A stretch of DNA of 64,000 nt from G965216695 sp965216695 (GCA_965216695.1 OZ244212.1:1364001-1428000); one strand, 5' to 3'; numbered from the stretch's first letter, positions 1 to 9,560 are shown. Notes: a model not told the origin generated them from the letters alone. Numbers and translations are program-made.

Positions 1-2030
1 ACCTGCCCGCTACGGAACCGATCACGGCCGTGTGGAAGAGTCAGATGATCGTCGACGCCACGTCTGCAATTCGCGTCGACAACATCCAGACGCAACTCAC
101 GGGCGCCGCCATCGGCCAACCGGTGGATCTCCAGATCACCACGCTGACGATTCCGGAAAGCGGCCAGGCGCTGCCGTCGACGCCCGTTACGGTTCGAATC
201 GGCGAACTGATGGTAAACGCAGAGGTGTCGGCAACCGCGGACGATTCGCCCACGATATCAATCACCGCGAGCACCTCGACTGTTCCGGGCGCGCAGTGGC
301 GCAGCCTCATTACGCCGCATGTTCAATTGGACGATGCGGTTGCACGCAGTCTCGACCAGTACCAGAAGGTACAGGCGGCCGCGTCGGCGCAGTATCGGTC
401 GGATCAGGGCACGGTCGACGCCGCGGAGGTTCAACTTTCCGCCGACGAAGTTACCGTGGACGCACAGTTCTCACTGGACGCCAACGGCAACGCAGAGGGG
501 CGAATCGACGTACCCGAGTTTCAACCGGGCGCCGCGTCGCAAACCCTGCTGGCCGCTTACCTGCCGGAAGACGCCGACGCCGCGCAGATCCGGCGTCTGG
601 GCATGCGTTCGAACTTCGTCTACGCCTCAGGGAACGACACAACATCAGAAACGCTCCGCCTTTCAGACCTGACTGCGCAGTTTGGCACCTTGAGCCTTTC
701 CGGCACGCTGGCTGCGGACCTGACGCGTGAGACCGGAAGCGGAACGTTGAACCTTGCACCGTTTTCACCACGCGACCTGATGAGAATGGCGGACGTCGAG
801 CTGGAAACCGCAGACGCCGCAGCTCTGAGTTCAGCTCAAGGTCGATTCGACCTGTTCTACGATCCCGAGCGAGTTCGCCTCGCGAACATTCAGGCGCAGT
901 TCGACGGCAACCCTGTGACCGGTACCGTGGAACTCATTGGCGAATCCGATGTGGCCTTCGACATCACCTTGGACGAACTGGATCTGGACAAATACCTCGC
1001 CCCGGACGACGAAGCCGAAGACCAGAATGTGATGGCGGTGGAGCTGCCCACGGAGAGCGTTCGCGACAAATCCATAGAGGGGCGGTTGCGCGCCGCCCGG
1101 ATTCGCACTCAAGGGTTCGAGATCGCGAACGTTACGCTGCGCATCGTGATACGTGACGGCATCGCCACAATCGATGATGTGTCGGCAGAGCTCTACGGCG
1201 GAACATTCAACGGCCGCGCCCGGCTTGATGGCCGCAACACGGGCGCGCTGGCCGTGTCCGGCAACGTAAAAGCTGTGCAGATCGGCGATCTGCAACAGGC
1301 GGCCACCGGCGAACGCAATACCGAGGGCATTGCCGCACTAACCTTCGATGTATCCGGCACCGGCGATACGCTCGACAAAGCCCTGAGCACGGCCAATGGA
1401 AATTTTCAGATGCAACTCGCCCAGGGTGCTCTGAACGGCTTCAACCTCGGACACAAACTCTGCGCGGCCTACAACCAGGTACGACGGCTGCCCGCCCCCG
1501 CTGCCCCCGAAAACCAGCGCACGCCGATCGACCGCGTAACCTTCTCCGGCAACATCGTCGACGGTGTGGTGCGCAGCGACGATCTGGATGCCACCAACAC
1601 CTACCTCAAAGCGAACGGCAACGGCCGAGTGCGACTTGCGCGCCAGAGCGTCGACTACGGCCTCACCGCAACGCTCGCCGGCGTGCTCGGCATTGAAGGT
1701 TGCGCGGATCTGGAACGCTACATCGGCCGGTCGTTCCCACTGAAAATCACCGGTTCCATGCTCGATCCGACCGTACGCCCCGACTTCGGTAAAATTCTGC
1801 AAACCGTGGTACGCGACAAGATTCAGGAGAAAATCCAGGACAAGCTGTTCGGCAAACCGAAGCCGGTTCCACCGGCCGGGGATGAAAGCAGTGCCGCTCC
1901 AACCGAATCCGCGCCCGCTGCGGACGAGGCACCGCGATCGCTGGAGGACGTGTTGGGAGAAAGGCTCGGCGACAGACTGCGCGGGATTCTGACGCCCAAG
2001 TCCGAGCGAAAGTCCGATCCCGATTCTTGA
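1..2030 (+). CDS. AsmA family protein, 5'-truncated by window edge
   Basis: The frame is open from base 3 with no start needed inside the window, so this is the C-terminal ~675 residues of a larger gene. The last ~300 residues look like the AsmA C-terminal module: repeated beta-strand-rich segments, then GALNGFNLGHKLCAAYNQ and a segment ending in GIEGCADLERYIGRSFPLKI, both typical of AsmA proteins. The tail (after residue ~600) is Lys/Pro/Ala rich and probably disordered. AsmA-family proteins are inner-membrane-anchored periplasmic proteins tied to outer-membrane assembly and, in newer work, phospholipid transport. The N-terminal membrane anchor would lie outside the window. The gene ends 24 bp before a convergent gene. 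Confidence 0.85.
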   Translation, partial: LPATEPITAVWKSQMIVDATSAIRVDNIQTQLTGAAIGQPVDLQITTLTIPESGQALPSTPVTVRIGELMVNAEVSATADDSPTISITASTSTVPGAQWRSLITPHVQLDDAVARSLDQYQKVQAAASAQYRSDQGTVDAAEVQLSADEVTVDAQFSLDANGNAEGRIDVPEFQPGAASQTLLAAYLPEDADAAQIRRLGMRSNFVYASGNDTTSETLRLSDLTAQFGTLSLSGTLAADLTRETGSGTLNLAPFSPRDLMRMADVELETADAAALSSAQGRFDLFYDPERVRLANIQAQFDGNPVTGTVELIGESDVAFDITLDELDLDKYLAPDDEAEDQNVMAVELPTESVRDKSIEGRLRAARIRTQGFEIANVTLRIVIRDGIATIDDVSAELYGGTFNGRARLDGRNTGALAVSGNVKAVQIGDLQQAATGERNTEGIAALTFDVSGTGDTLDKALSTANGNFQMQLAQGALNGFNLGHKLCAAYNQVRRLPAPAAPENQRTPIDRVTFSGNIVDGVVRSDDLDATNTYLKANGNGRVRLARQSVDYGLTATLAGVLGIEGCADLERYIGRSFPLKITGSMLDPTVRPDFGKILQTVVRDKIQEKIQDKLFGKPKPVPPAGDESSAAPTESAPAADEAPRSLEDVLGERLGDRLRGILTPKSERKSDPDS

Positions 2031-2054
2031 CGCGCACCGTTGCGGCGCTCTACC

Positions 2055-3221
2055 TCACCGCAACGACGCGCCGAGCAGATCCCGTGCAATGATGTGACGC
2101 TGCACTTCGTTCGGCCCTTCACCAATGCGGCGGATACGCATCTCGCGGTACCAGCGCTCAAACGGGAAATCTTTGGTAACGCCGTAGCCGCCGAACATCT
2201 GCATGCAACGATCCACTACCCGGCCTCCCGCTTCCGTCGCGGAAATCTTCGCCATCGCCGCCTCGGTGCGGAACGGCTCGCCGCGGTCAGCGCGGGCGGC
2301 AGCGTCGAGTGTCAGCCATCGCGCGTGGCGGATGTCCATCTCGTTGTCGACCAGCATCCACTGAATGGACTGACGGGTAGACAACGCCGCTCCGAACGTT
2401 TCCCGCTGAGGCACGTATTCCAGCGCCATCGCGTGTGCCCGGATCGCAACGCCCACACACCCCGCCGCATAGGGTATTCGTTGGCGCGAAAGACGGTCAT
2501 TGGCGATCGCAAAACCGCGATTCTCTTTGCCGAGAATATTCGCATGCGGTACGCGCATATTGTCGAACTCCAGTTCAGTGGCATATCGCGCGGAACGCAG
2601 CGTGTGCACGATTCGACGCACGTGAAAGCCCGGGGTGTCGGTGTCGACGATGAAGCAGGTAACACCATTACGCCCCTTGTCCGGCGCAGTGCGGACGAAC
2701 ACCAGGCCGAAATCGGCGCGGTCTGCTCCGCTAATGAATATCTTGCCGCCATTGATGATCCATTCGTCGCCATCCCGCTCGCCACGCGTCTGGATCGCGC
2801 GCGCGGGATCACTGCCACCCGAGGGTTCGGTGAGCCCGAAGAAGCCCTTCTTCTCACCGCGCAGCAGCGGGAAGAGATACGTTTCCTTCTGTTGATCGGT
2901 CGCTTCGAACAACTGTGCGAGACCGGCACCTCCGAACACGCCATAACACGGCGCATACAACCCCGCACGATGCTGGCTCATCTCGATTGCGAGCAGCGTT
3001 CGCGTCACGAGATCCAACTCGGGGCCGCCGTACTCTGGAGGAATGTCGAGTCCGTACAGGCCCATCTCGCGCGTCATCGCCGTTAGACGCTCGCGATCTT
3101 CGGGGTGCAGCTCGTCCGCATCCGGGTCGAGATCGAGCTCCAGCGGCCGAATCTCGTCACGCACAAACCGGCGCACCATGTCCACCAGCAGCGTCTGTTC
3201 TTCGGTGAGCGACAGATCCAT
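2055..3221 (-). CDS. acyl-CoA dehydrogenase
   Basis: A 388-residue flavoprotein of the usual acyl-CoA dehydrogenase length. It starts with the helical N-terminal domain (MDLSLTEEQTLLVDMVRRF), has the FAD/substrate segment GFFGLTEPSGGSDPA, and ends with RRIGEGPNEVQRHIIAR, where the Glu of GEG is in the place of the catalytic base. The family introduces a double bond alpha-beta to the thioester carbonyl and passes electrons to ETF. It is the last gene of a minus-strand run beginning at 6325, with a 12-bp gap to the small gene upstream, so co-transcription is likely. The exact acyl-CoA substrate cannot be read from sequence. Confidence 0.9.
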   Translation of the reverse strand: MDLSLTEEQTLLVDMVRRFVRDEIRPLELDLDPDADELHPEDRERLTAMTREMGLYGLDIPPEYGGPELDLVTRTLLAIEMSQHRAGLYAPCYGVFGGAGLAQLFEATDQQKETYLFPLLRGEKKGFFGLTEPSGGSDPARAIQTRGERDGDEWIINGGKIFISGADRADFGLVFVRTAPDKGRNGVTCFIVDTDTPGFHVRRIVHTLRSARYATELEFDNMRVPHANILGKENRGFAIANDRLSRQRIPYAAGCVGVAIRAHAMALEYVPQRETFGAALSTRQSIQWMLVDNEMDIRHARWLTLDAAARADRGEPFRTEAAMAKISATEAGGRVVDRCMQMFGGYGVTKDFPFERWYREMRIRRIGEGPNEVQRHIIARDLLGASLR

Positions 3222-3233
3222 GCGCCGTCTCCG

Positions 3234-3560
3234 CTACGCCGGGCTCAGCCGTCCGAGCGATACCAGCGGCGCAATACCGCCAGGCGCGCGGTTGCCCGCG
3301 GGCAGCTCACCATGGCTTGCCTGATAGCGCATCAGAAGTTCCTGATATCGGGTGAGGTACGCGGCTGTAACCTCGAAACGGACACGCCGGGCATCTGCAA
3401 ACCGTTCAACGGCCGCTGCAATCTCGCCTTTCAAACCGAAACGACTCCTACCGCCGGCAACGCCTACGAAGAGCGTAACGCCCGCGGCATCGGCTAGTTC
3501 GAATACACCCATATGCCCGGGCGCTTGCAGTTGCGAGATGTCCTGCCAGTGGTCGGGCAA
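3234..3560 (-). CDS. conserved small protein of unknown function
   Basis: 108 residues, 3 bp downstream of the ThDP-enzyme gene and 12 bp upstream of the acyl-CoA dehydrogenase gene, so it sits inside the operon and is probably real. The core reads GVFELADAAGVTLFVGVAGG, followed by FEVTAAYLTRYQELLMRYQ. The pattern of a short hydrophobic strand, an LFVGVA-like strand and a Tyr/Arg-rich helix recalls a small GIY-YIG-like fold, but this is only a resemblance. No signal peptide or membrane segment is seen. No function is assigned. Confidence 0.65.
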   Translation of the reverse strand: MPDHWQDISQLQAPGHMGVFELADAAGVTLFVGVAGGRSRFGLKGEIAAAVERFADARRVRFEVTAAYLTRYQELLMRYQASHGELPAGNRAPGGIAPLVSLGRLSPA

Positions 3561-3563
3561 CGC

Positions 3564-5210
3564 TCAGCGTCTCTTTTTCGGCATAACGGAGAGTTCCATC
3601 GGCGCAAACGCGTTCATGTCCACATCGATCAGGTAGGGTCCCTCGGTATCCGCCGCGCGATCGATGGCAGCCGTGAACGCGTCAACGTCCTGAACCCGCT
3701 CGCCCGGTACACCGAGGCTCTCCGCAAGTTTCGCAAAATCCACCTGCCCAAGGTCGGTTTCGTTGATCCGCCCGAAGCGATTGTTCTGAAGCCAGCGCAA
3801 CACGCCATAGCCTGCGTCGTTGAACACGCAGACTGTGAGCGGCACGCTGTACTGCGCGGCCGTCGCGAGTTCAGTGGCATGGAACAGAAAGCCGCCATCG
3901 CCGTGAACCAACATGGTTCTGCGGCCGGTTCCAAGCGCCGCACCAATCGCAAGCGGTAGCCCAGGCCCAATAGCGCCGGACGACGGATTGATCGACGTGC
4001 GCGGTTCGTACACCGGAAAAAGCTGATTGCCGAAGTTGTACGCCGCTATGGTGGTGTCACGAATCCACAAGCCGTCCCGCGGGAGGCGCGCGCGCATGTG
4101 ATCCATCATCCGGGCGTAGTCGGTGCCCAGACGATTTCGCATCGCGTTGCGCACTCCGTCTCGAGCGCTCCACACGGCTTCGTTGAACTGGGCGTCGTTT
4201 GGTGTCGCCTCCGAGTGCGAGGCGAGCGCGCCATTGAGGCCTTGCAGAAAAACACCCGCGTCCGCTACCACCCCGACGTGCGCATGATGCGTCCTGCCGA
4301 CGATGGCCGGGTCTATGTCCACGTGCACCAGTTCACCCGGCGGCGTCAAACGGGCCGCCTGGCCGTCGACGCCGACCCCAAATTTGGTGCCTACCGCTAT
4401 GGTTAGATCCGCATCTCGAACGGCCTGATAAATACCAGCGCTCTGATAGTAATTGCCGATACACAACGGATGGTCTTCGGGAATTGCGCCACGACCGTCT
4501 ACAGTGGTGATGACCGGTGCGTCCAAACGTTCCGCCAATTCGACCAGCGCACTCCCGGCTTCGGCGGAAATCACGCCGCCGCCGGCAATCAGCACACGAC
4601 GCGACGTGGACCCAACTTTCTCAACAACAGACGCAACGGATGCGTCGTCGAGTCCGCGTACGTCGTGTTCAACGGGCGCGAACACGTACGGTGAACATTC
4701 GGCATACTGCAGGTCGATGGGGATCTCGATCGCACCGGGCGCAGGACGGCCGGTGTGCATATCCTGAATCACCGCGTCGAACGCCCTCGCCAGCTGACTC
4801 ACATGGCGTGGACTCTCCACGCGACGCGCAACCGTCTCCAGCATGGGTTTCTGATTTTCTGCCTCGTGTACGTACGAAAGGCCTTTGCCGTAGAACGTGG
4901 TTTCGGCCTGACCGGTAATCACCAGTGTGCGCGAAGACGCCGACATCGCTTCGTACAACCCCGTCACAGTGTTGGTCGTTCCCGGCCCGGTGCTCGCGAT
5001 CATCACCCCCAGCTTTCCCGTTGCACGCGCATATCCGTCTGCCGCATGCGTACCTGCCTGTTCGTGGCGGACGTCGACAATTCGCGTCTTCCCCAGTCGA
5101 TTGATCGCGTCGAAGATCGGCATGTTGTGGATGCTGACGATGCCAAACACATGCGCGACCCCATGATCGGCCAGCGCTTGCGCGATCGTATCCGCGCCGG
5201 TATTGCTCAT
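3564..5210 (-). CDS. thiamine diphosphate-binding enzyme (acetolactate synthase-like)
   Basis: 548 residues with the three-domain layout of the POX/acetolactate synthase family. The N-terminal PYR domain carries the activating Glu in RHEQAG (E50), the middle domain follows, and the PP domain has the ThDP/Mg motif from HGDGG (residues 436-440) to NDAGYG (464-469). Such enzymes decarboxylate 2-oxoacids and act on the carbanion. The gene starts 4 bp inside the end of the amidohydrolase gene (ATGA overlap) and is followed after 3 bp by a small gene, so it is translationally coupled. Context suggests a carboxylic-acid catabolic pathway rather than branched-chain amino acid synthesis. The true substrate is unknown. 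Confidence 0.88.
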   Translation of the reverse strand: MSNTGADTIAQALADHGVAHVFGIVSIHNMPIFDAINRLGKTRIVDVRHEQAGTHAADGYARATGKLGVMIASTGPGTTNTVTGLYEAMSASSRTLVITGQAETTFYGKGLSYVHEAENQKPMLETVARRVESPRHVSQLARAFDAVIQDMHTGRPAPGAIEIPIDLQYAECSPYVFAPVEHDVRGLDDASVASVVEKVGSTSRRVLIAGGGVISAEAGSALVELAERLDAPVITTVDGRGAIPEDHPLCIGNYYQSAGIYQAVRDADLTIAVGTKFGVGVDGQAARLTPPGELVHVDIDPAIVGRTHHAHVGVVADAGVFLQGLNGALASHSEATPNDAQFNEAVWSARDGVRNAMRNRLGTDYARMMDHMRARLPRDGLWIRDTTIAAYNFGNQLFPVYEPRTSINPSSGAIGPGLPLAIGAALGTGRRTMLVHGDGGFLFHATELATAAQYSVPLTVCVFNDAGYGVLRWLQNNRFGRINETDLGQVDFAKLAESLGVPGERVQDVDAFTAAIDRAADTEGPYLIDVDMNAFAPMELSVMPKKRR

Positions 5211-6325
5211 GCAGCCGTCCTCAATGCATCCACATCTATACCGTACAGTTCAGCCACGTTGTCGCAAATAATCGCGCGCTTCTGTTCCCCCGTCAGGTGG
5301 GTCGTCTGCTGTTCCAGCACATCCTGAGACCAGGGCCAGGTGGAATCGCTGTGGGGAAAGTCATTGGCCCACAACAGGCGGTGCCAGTTCATCTCGTTCG
5401 CGGTCTTAAACGCCACCCAGTCATCCTGAAAGGTGGTGTAGATGTGTTCCTTGAAGTACTCGCTCGGTTTTTTGCTGAGCGAAACGCCCGGCGCGAGCCA
5501 GTTACGATGCCGCCCGTACGCGTGGTCCATGCGGTACAGATAATGTGGCACCCAACCAGCGTCCGCTTCCGCGCACACAATCTTGAGCTCGGGATAACGT
5601 TCGAACACACCGCCGAAAATAAAGGTTCCAAGAATATCCTGGTTACCCCTGATGATGGACAGGAAACTATTGATGCGCGGCCCTCGATAGTTGCTGGAAC
5701 CGCGGGTTGTAAGTATGTGGAACGACAACGGCAGATCGAGTTCGATCGCGGCCTCCCACACGGGGTTGTAGATCTCGCTGTCGTAGTCCTCTTCCGCCGG
5801 GTCACCGGGCATCATCACACCTCGCAGACCCGCCGCCTTGATCGCGTGCAGATCCGCCACGCCCTCCTGCGGCGATCGCATCGCCGTCTGCCCGCACCCC
5901 AGCAACCGTGACGGGTGGCGATCACAGTACTCGGCGATCCAACGATTGTAGGCATCGAAGCAGGCTTTCTTGTAGTCGAAATCCTTGTGGTTGCACAGCA
6001 GCATACCGACCGTGGGATAGATCACCTCAGCAGCCACGCCGTCTGCATCCTGGTCCGCCAGCCGGGCATCCGGGTCCCAGCCACCGCGATGCAGCGAATC
6101 GAAACGCACGCCATCGGTGGTTATCTCCTCCGGCTTCTTACCCGCCGCCGCTACCAGGCCCATCGCTATCGGCCTGTCCATGCCATCGATCACGAACAGA
6201 TCGCCTTTGTCGCCGCCGTCAACCATGCGCGGTGCTTTGTCACGCCACGCCGCGTCGATATGCGCAATATAAGTGTCCGGGTGTTCGGTTATGTGCGAAT
6301 CAGCGGATATGACCGGATAGTCCAT
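5207..6325 (-). CDS. amidohydrolase family protein (amidohydrolase 2 type)
   Basis: 372 residues from the chosen ATG at 6325, which is preceded by a strong GGGAGGA ribosome site. A longer open frame to 6451 encodes a low-quality Ala/Pro-rich leader and is rejected. The protein begins VISADSHITEHPDTY, the metal-binding start of the amidohydrolase 2 (ACMSD-like) family, contains YNRWIAEYC and SFHILTTRG segments, and ends with WANDFPHSDSTWP, the usual C-terminal metal-ligand Asp/His motif. These TIM-barrel enzymes hydrolyse or decarboxylate ring and carboxylic substrates using a single divalent metal. It is the first gene of a four-gene minus-strand operon and is divergent from the flavin monooxygenase at 6514. 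Confidence 0.88.
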   Translation of the reverse strand: MDYPVISADSHITEHPDTYIAHIDAAWRDKAPRMVDGGDKGDLFVIDGMDRPIAMGLVAAAGKKPEEITTDGVRFDSLHRGGWDPDARLADQDADGVAAEVIYPTVGMLLCNHKDFDYKKACFDAYNRWIAEYCDRHPSRLLGCGQTAMRSPQEGVADLHAIKAAGLRGVMMPGDPAEEDYDSEIYNPVWEAAIELDLPLSFHILTTRGSSNYRGPRINSFLSIIRGNQDILGTFIFGGVFERYPELKIVCAEADAGWVPHYLYRMDHAYGRHRNWLAPGVSLSKKPSEYFKEHIYTTFQDDWVAFKTANEMNWHRLLWANDFPHSDSTWPWSQDVLEQQTTHLTGEQKRAIICDNVAELYGIDVDALRTAA

Positions 6326-6513
6326 CGAATCCTCCCCTCGGATTTCAGATGCAAACGTGTAAGCCACCCGACTATCCGCGGCGGGCAAGGCCGCGTCAAG
6401 GTGGGGCGCACCAGGCGCTGCCCCTGGCGCCGTTGCGCTACGACCACCCAATCCACGGTGGCAATGTGCATGCCCGATCCGTTAACGTTGTGCGAGCAAC
6501 ATTCGGAGGCGCT
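6326..6513. promoter_or_regulatory. bidirectional intergenic promoter region
   Basis: 188 bp lie between the divergent amidohydrolase operon (start 6325) and the luciferase-like monooxygenase (start 6514). Both genes have clear ribosome sites at its edges. No convincing operator or sigma-70 boxes were identified by eye. It is listed because both transcription units must start here. Confidence 0.4.
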
Positions 6514-7749
6514 ATGAAATTCGGCATCTTCTACGAGCACCAGCTGCCGCGGGAATGGGAAGATTTCAGCGAACACAAGCTGTTCAAGAACTCCCTGGAT
6601 CAGATCGAGCTGGCGGACAAGTTGGGTTTCGACTACGCCTGGGAGGTAGAGCACCACTTCATGGAGGAGTACTCGCACTCTTCCGCGCCCGAGGTGTTCC
6701 TTGCCGCCGCCAGCCAGCGGACGTCCAACATCCGCCTGGGCCACGGCATCATCCAGCTCACTACTAATCACCCGGCGCGAGTCGCCGAGAAGGTGGCGAC
6801 CCTCGACCTCGTGTCAGACGGACGCGTAGACCTGGGTTTGGGCGAAGGCTCGTCGGTTACCGAACTGCACCCGTTCAATCTGCGATTTCGCGACAAGCGC
6901 GATATATGGGAGGACGCAGTCCGCTGCACGCTCCCAATGTTCTACAACCACGGCTGGGAATACTCCGGCGAGTACTTTCAATTTCCCAAGCGCGCCGTTG
7001 TGCCCAAACCACTGCAGAAACCGCACCCGCCATTGTGGGTCGCGTGTTCGCAGCTCGACACGATCAAGTACGCGGCCCACCGTGGCATGGGCTCGCTGTG
7101 CTTCAAGTTCGTGAATCTGGACGCGGCGCGCGCGTGGGTGAATGCCTACTACAACACGTTCGTGCACAACCAGGAGAAACTCACAGACTATCAGGCCAAC
7201 CCCAACATCGCCGTCGTCGGCGGTTTCATGTGCGCACAAACGGACGAAGAAGCCTGGCAGAAAGCCGACGGCTGGACGTTCTTCCAGTTCGCACTGCGGC
7301 TGTACGGACAGGAAGGACCCTTCGAACCAGGCGAAGTGAATTTCTGGGAGCGCTACCAGGAATGGAAACAAACACCTGAAGGCAAGATGCGTACCGGCAG
7401 TGAGTTGATCGGCTCACCCGACACGATTCGCGAGCGCCTGAAAGAACTGGAAGACGCAAACGTCGATCAGGTTATTCTGCTCAACCAGGCCGGGAAGAAC
7501 ACGCACGAGGACATATGCAGCAGCCTCGAATTGTTCGCAAAGGAAGTAATGCCGGAATTCCACGCCCGCCACGGCGAGCAGGAAACGTGGAAGCAGGCCG
7601 TGCTGAACGGTGAGATCGAACTGGAAGACATCGACACGGAGCCTTTCAACTTCTCGCGCGGGCGCGAACCGACCAAACCATCGTCGAAGCAGGCGAAAGA
7701 CATGGTGGCGGGCGTGGTGGGGCGACCGGAATCCAGTGCCGTGCGCTAA
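6514..7749 (+). CDS. LLM-class flavin-dependent oxidoreductase
   Basis: 411 residues from the ATG at 6514, which has GGAGG five bases upstream. The frame continues upstream to 6349, but without family similarity. The start MKFGIFYEHQLPREW, the segment YAWEVEHHF, and LDLVSDGRVDLGLGEGSS are hallmarks of bacterial luciferase-like TIM-barrel monooxygenases using FMNH2 or F420. The C-terminal ~60 residues (after VMPEFHARH) are charged and probably an extension. It is transcribed divergently from the amidohydrolase/ThDP/acyl-CoA dehydrogenase operon, suggesting it oxidises a related substrate. Cofactor and substrate are not determinable here. Confidence 0.9.
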   Translation: MKFGIFYEHQLPREWEDFSEHKLFKNSLDQIELADKLGFDYAWEVEHHFMEEYSHSSAPEVFLAAASQRTSNIRLGHGIIQLTTNHPARVAEKVATLDLVSDGRVDLGLGEGSSVTELHPFNLRFRDKRDIWEDAVRCTLPMFYNHGWEYSGEYFQFPKRAVVPKPLQKPHPPLWVACSQLDTIKYAAHRGMGSLCFKFVNLDAARAWVNAYYNTFVHNQEKLTDYQANPNIAVVGGFMCAQTDEEAWQKADGWTFFQFALRLYGQEGPFEPGEVNFWERYQEWKQTPEGKMRTGSELIGSPDTIRERLKELEDANVDQVILLNQAGKNTHEDICSSLELFAKEVMPEFHARHGEQETWKQAVLNGEIELEDIDTEPFNFSRGREPTKPSSKQAKDMVAGVVGRPESSAVR

Positions 7750-7766
7750 TGCTCAGGAACCAATCT

Positions 7767-8360
7767 TTAGTTGTTCGCTACGCCAAGGCTGGCAAGCATC
7801 TGCTCGATGAACTGGGAGACTCTGGGTTCTAAAGCACCACTCGTACCGGTCACCCTCAGTTTGAGGAAGTGATCGTCCTGCCCCCCCACGAGTATGTAGG
7901 ACTTGATTCGCGCACCGTTTTCGAGCTCCAGTTCATGGGACGCCTGCAGAAAATGTGCTGAAAGTACGCGGCCATCCAACGCCTCGACGGAACTGTAGCG
8001 TTTGCTCGCGCTCAGCGCGCGCGCGGCCGATGCCAACTGCTCGTTAACGCGCGGGTCGGACACACCGTCCAATATCCCGTCCAGGCCATAGCTGTACACA
8101 TAGACGGTAATATCGGTACCCGCCGGCGATGCGTATTGAAGACTATAGCCAAGCCTGGGATTGTCGTAGACGTAACGTTCCTGAAAGAAAAACGCGCCAT
8201 ACCACTTCTTGAATGCAAAACCGGAGTCGTCGTCAAGGTACGCAATCGCTGAAGCATCCTCAGGAGAGCTCGGTAACTCGATTCCGAATACATTCTCACC
8301 GTTCGCGCCGCTACTGACGAACACCATTGCGACACCGCAGAGGACATTTGTGACCTTCAC
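7767..8360 (-). CDS. hypothetical exported protein
   Basis: 197 residues starting at a GTG that shares its G with the TAG stop of the methyltransferase gene upstream (TAGTG), so translation is coupled. The N-terminus MKVTNVLCGVAMVFVSSGANG resembles a short Sec signal peptide with cleavage near residue 21. The mature part is mixed alpha/beta with no recognised domain. It includes RLGYSLQYASPAGTDITVYVY and a C-terminal helix resembling small periplasmic stress or lipid-associated proteins, but no family name is justified. It ends 17 bp from the convergent monooxygenase gene. Confidence 0.7.
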   Translation of the reverse strand: MKVTNVLCGVAMVFVSSGANGENVFGIELPSSPEDASAIAYLDDDSGFAFKKWYGAFFFQERYVYDNPRLGYSLQYASPAGTDITVYVYSYGLDGILDGVSDPRVNEQLASAARALSASKRYSSVEALDGRVLSAHFLQASHELELENGARIKSYILVGGQDDHFLKLRVTGTSGALEPRVSQFIEQMLASLGVANN

Positions 8361-8986
8361 TAAGCTGCCCCTTCGCCCTTCCTCCCGTACGCGATATAGA
8401 ACTGCACGTCCGACTCCGGCGGATGATACTCGAGCCCAAATTCATCGGCGACCGCTTGCAGAGGCTCAAAGCCCGGCCGCTTAGGGTTCGCCGCGTACGT
8501 CCAGCTCAAGAACCATAACCGCAGTGTCGGCTCCGGCCAGTAGTTGTCCATGATGCCGTACGATCCGCCGGGTTTAAGCAGCGCGTAAGAACGACGAAAC
8601 ACGTCCCGCCAATCCGGCACAACACTGAAGATGAGCGTTGCAATCACCACATCCAGTGTCCGTTTCACCAGCTCGTCAACGCGCCTGATATCTCCGTGAA
8701 TGAACGTCACCCGATCCGCATAGCCAAGTCGTTCAGCGCGAGCCCTCGCCTGCGCCAGCATCTGCGAAGACGCATCGATGGCTACAATACTGCCCGTCGT
8801 CCCTAGGCGCTCGGACAGTAAAGGTTGGTTCAAACCGGTGCCGCACCCAAGGTCAAGTACAGTACCGCCAAGCGGCACATCGATTCGGTCGACGAGAACC
8901 TTTCGGAATGCATCGGTGAATTCCGCGAGTTCGCGATCGTAGCGCCCCGCAATGAAGTAGTCGTAAATGCGCGATTTGAAGCTCAC
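8360..8986 (-). CDS. class I SAM-dependent methyltransferase
   Basis: 208 residues with the Rossmann SAM motif I VLDLGCGTGLNQ, motif II VAIDASSQML, post-II FIHGDIRRV, and a motif IV-like VVIATLIFSVVPDW. These are diagnostic of class I methyltransferases. The C-terminal half is Trp/Tyr rich (GIMDNYWPEPTLRLWFLSW), pointing to a hydrophobic small-molecule, lipid or quinone-type acceptor. This is an inference only. The stop overlaps the start of the exported protein at 8360. Substrate unknown. Confidence 0.88.
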   Translation of the reverse strand: MSFKSRIYDYFIAGRYDRELAEFTDAFRKVLVDRIDVPLGGTVLDLGCGTGLNQPLLSERLGTTGSIVAIDASSQMLAQARARAERLGYADRVTFIHGDIRRVDELVKRTLDVVIATLIFSVVPDWRDVFRRSYALLKPGGSYGIMDNYWPEPTLRLWFLSWTYAANPKRPGFEPLQAVADEFGLEYHPPESDVQFYIAYGRKGEGAA

Positions 8987-9013
8987 CGTTCGCTCCCACC
9001 GTCCACGCAGACC

Positions 9014-9502
9014 TCAGATTCGATGTTCGAATCGCCGGCCCGCGGCTTTCTCCTGAATCTCCGGTTGCTCGACGTACGCAAACAGTTCGTCGAACGTCGA
9101 ATCCGTCGTTTTGAACGCCTGAATGCCCGGGCTCGGCAGAATCACGGCAAGCTCCACTGCGTGGCGATCCCACAGACTCTCCGGGCACGTGCCGTACCGG
9201 TACTGGTCGTACAGATTCTGATACAGGTTCATGTAACTGCGCATGAGCCAAGTGAACTGAAGATTCTCGTCGTCGGTCAGGCTTTCCGGAGCATCCGACC
9301 CACGCTCGAACAGCGACGCCAGCTCGGGATTCGTCGCCAGCAGTGAATTCAAATCGTTGAACGTTGCGATGTTTGCTTGGGTGATGGTTGCATCGATGGC
9401 AGTGGAGTTCTGGCGCACCTGAACCACGAGATAGATGAGCGTGATCGCGACAACAATCGTCCCGCCAACCTCACCGATCGCGCTGATGGCCTCCCAATTC
9501 AC
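9014..9502 (-). CDS. hypothetical membrane-anchored protein
   Basis: 162 residues. One N-terminal membrane segment (about residues 10-30, EVGGTIVVAITLIYLVVQVR) is followed by a cytoplasmic or periplasmic helical domain with repeated Asn/Thr/Gln (ATITQANIATFNDLNSLLA) and an aromatic stretch WLMRSYMNLYQNLYDQY. This layout is common among small conserved proteobacterial proteins of unknown function. It lies 27 bp from the methyltransferase and may be in its transcript. Confidence 0.7.
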   Translation of the reverse strand: MNWEAISAIGEVGGTIVVAITLIYLVVQVRQNSTAIDATITQANIATFNDLNSLLATNPELASLFERGSDAPESLTDDENLQFTWLMRSYMNLYQNLYDQYRYGTCPESLWDRHAVELAVILPSPGIQAFKTTDSTFDELFAYVEQPEIQEKAAGRRFEHRI

Positions 9503-9560
9503 GGTAGTTGCCCACCGGGCACAGCCGCACCGATCTCAACGGCGACGTCCTGCAAACCGA

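Noticed and set aside
2040..3086. A 348-residue open frame on the + strand
   Set aside because: It lies wholly antisense to a clear acyl-CoA dehydrogenase gene and has the Arg/Pro/Ala-rich look of a GC-rich shadow frame.
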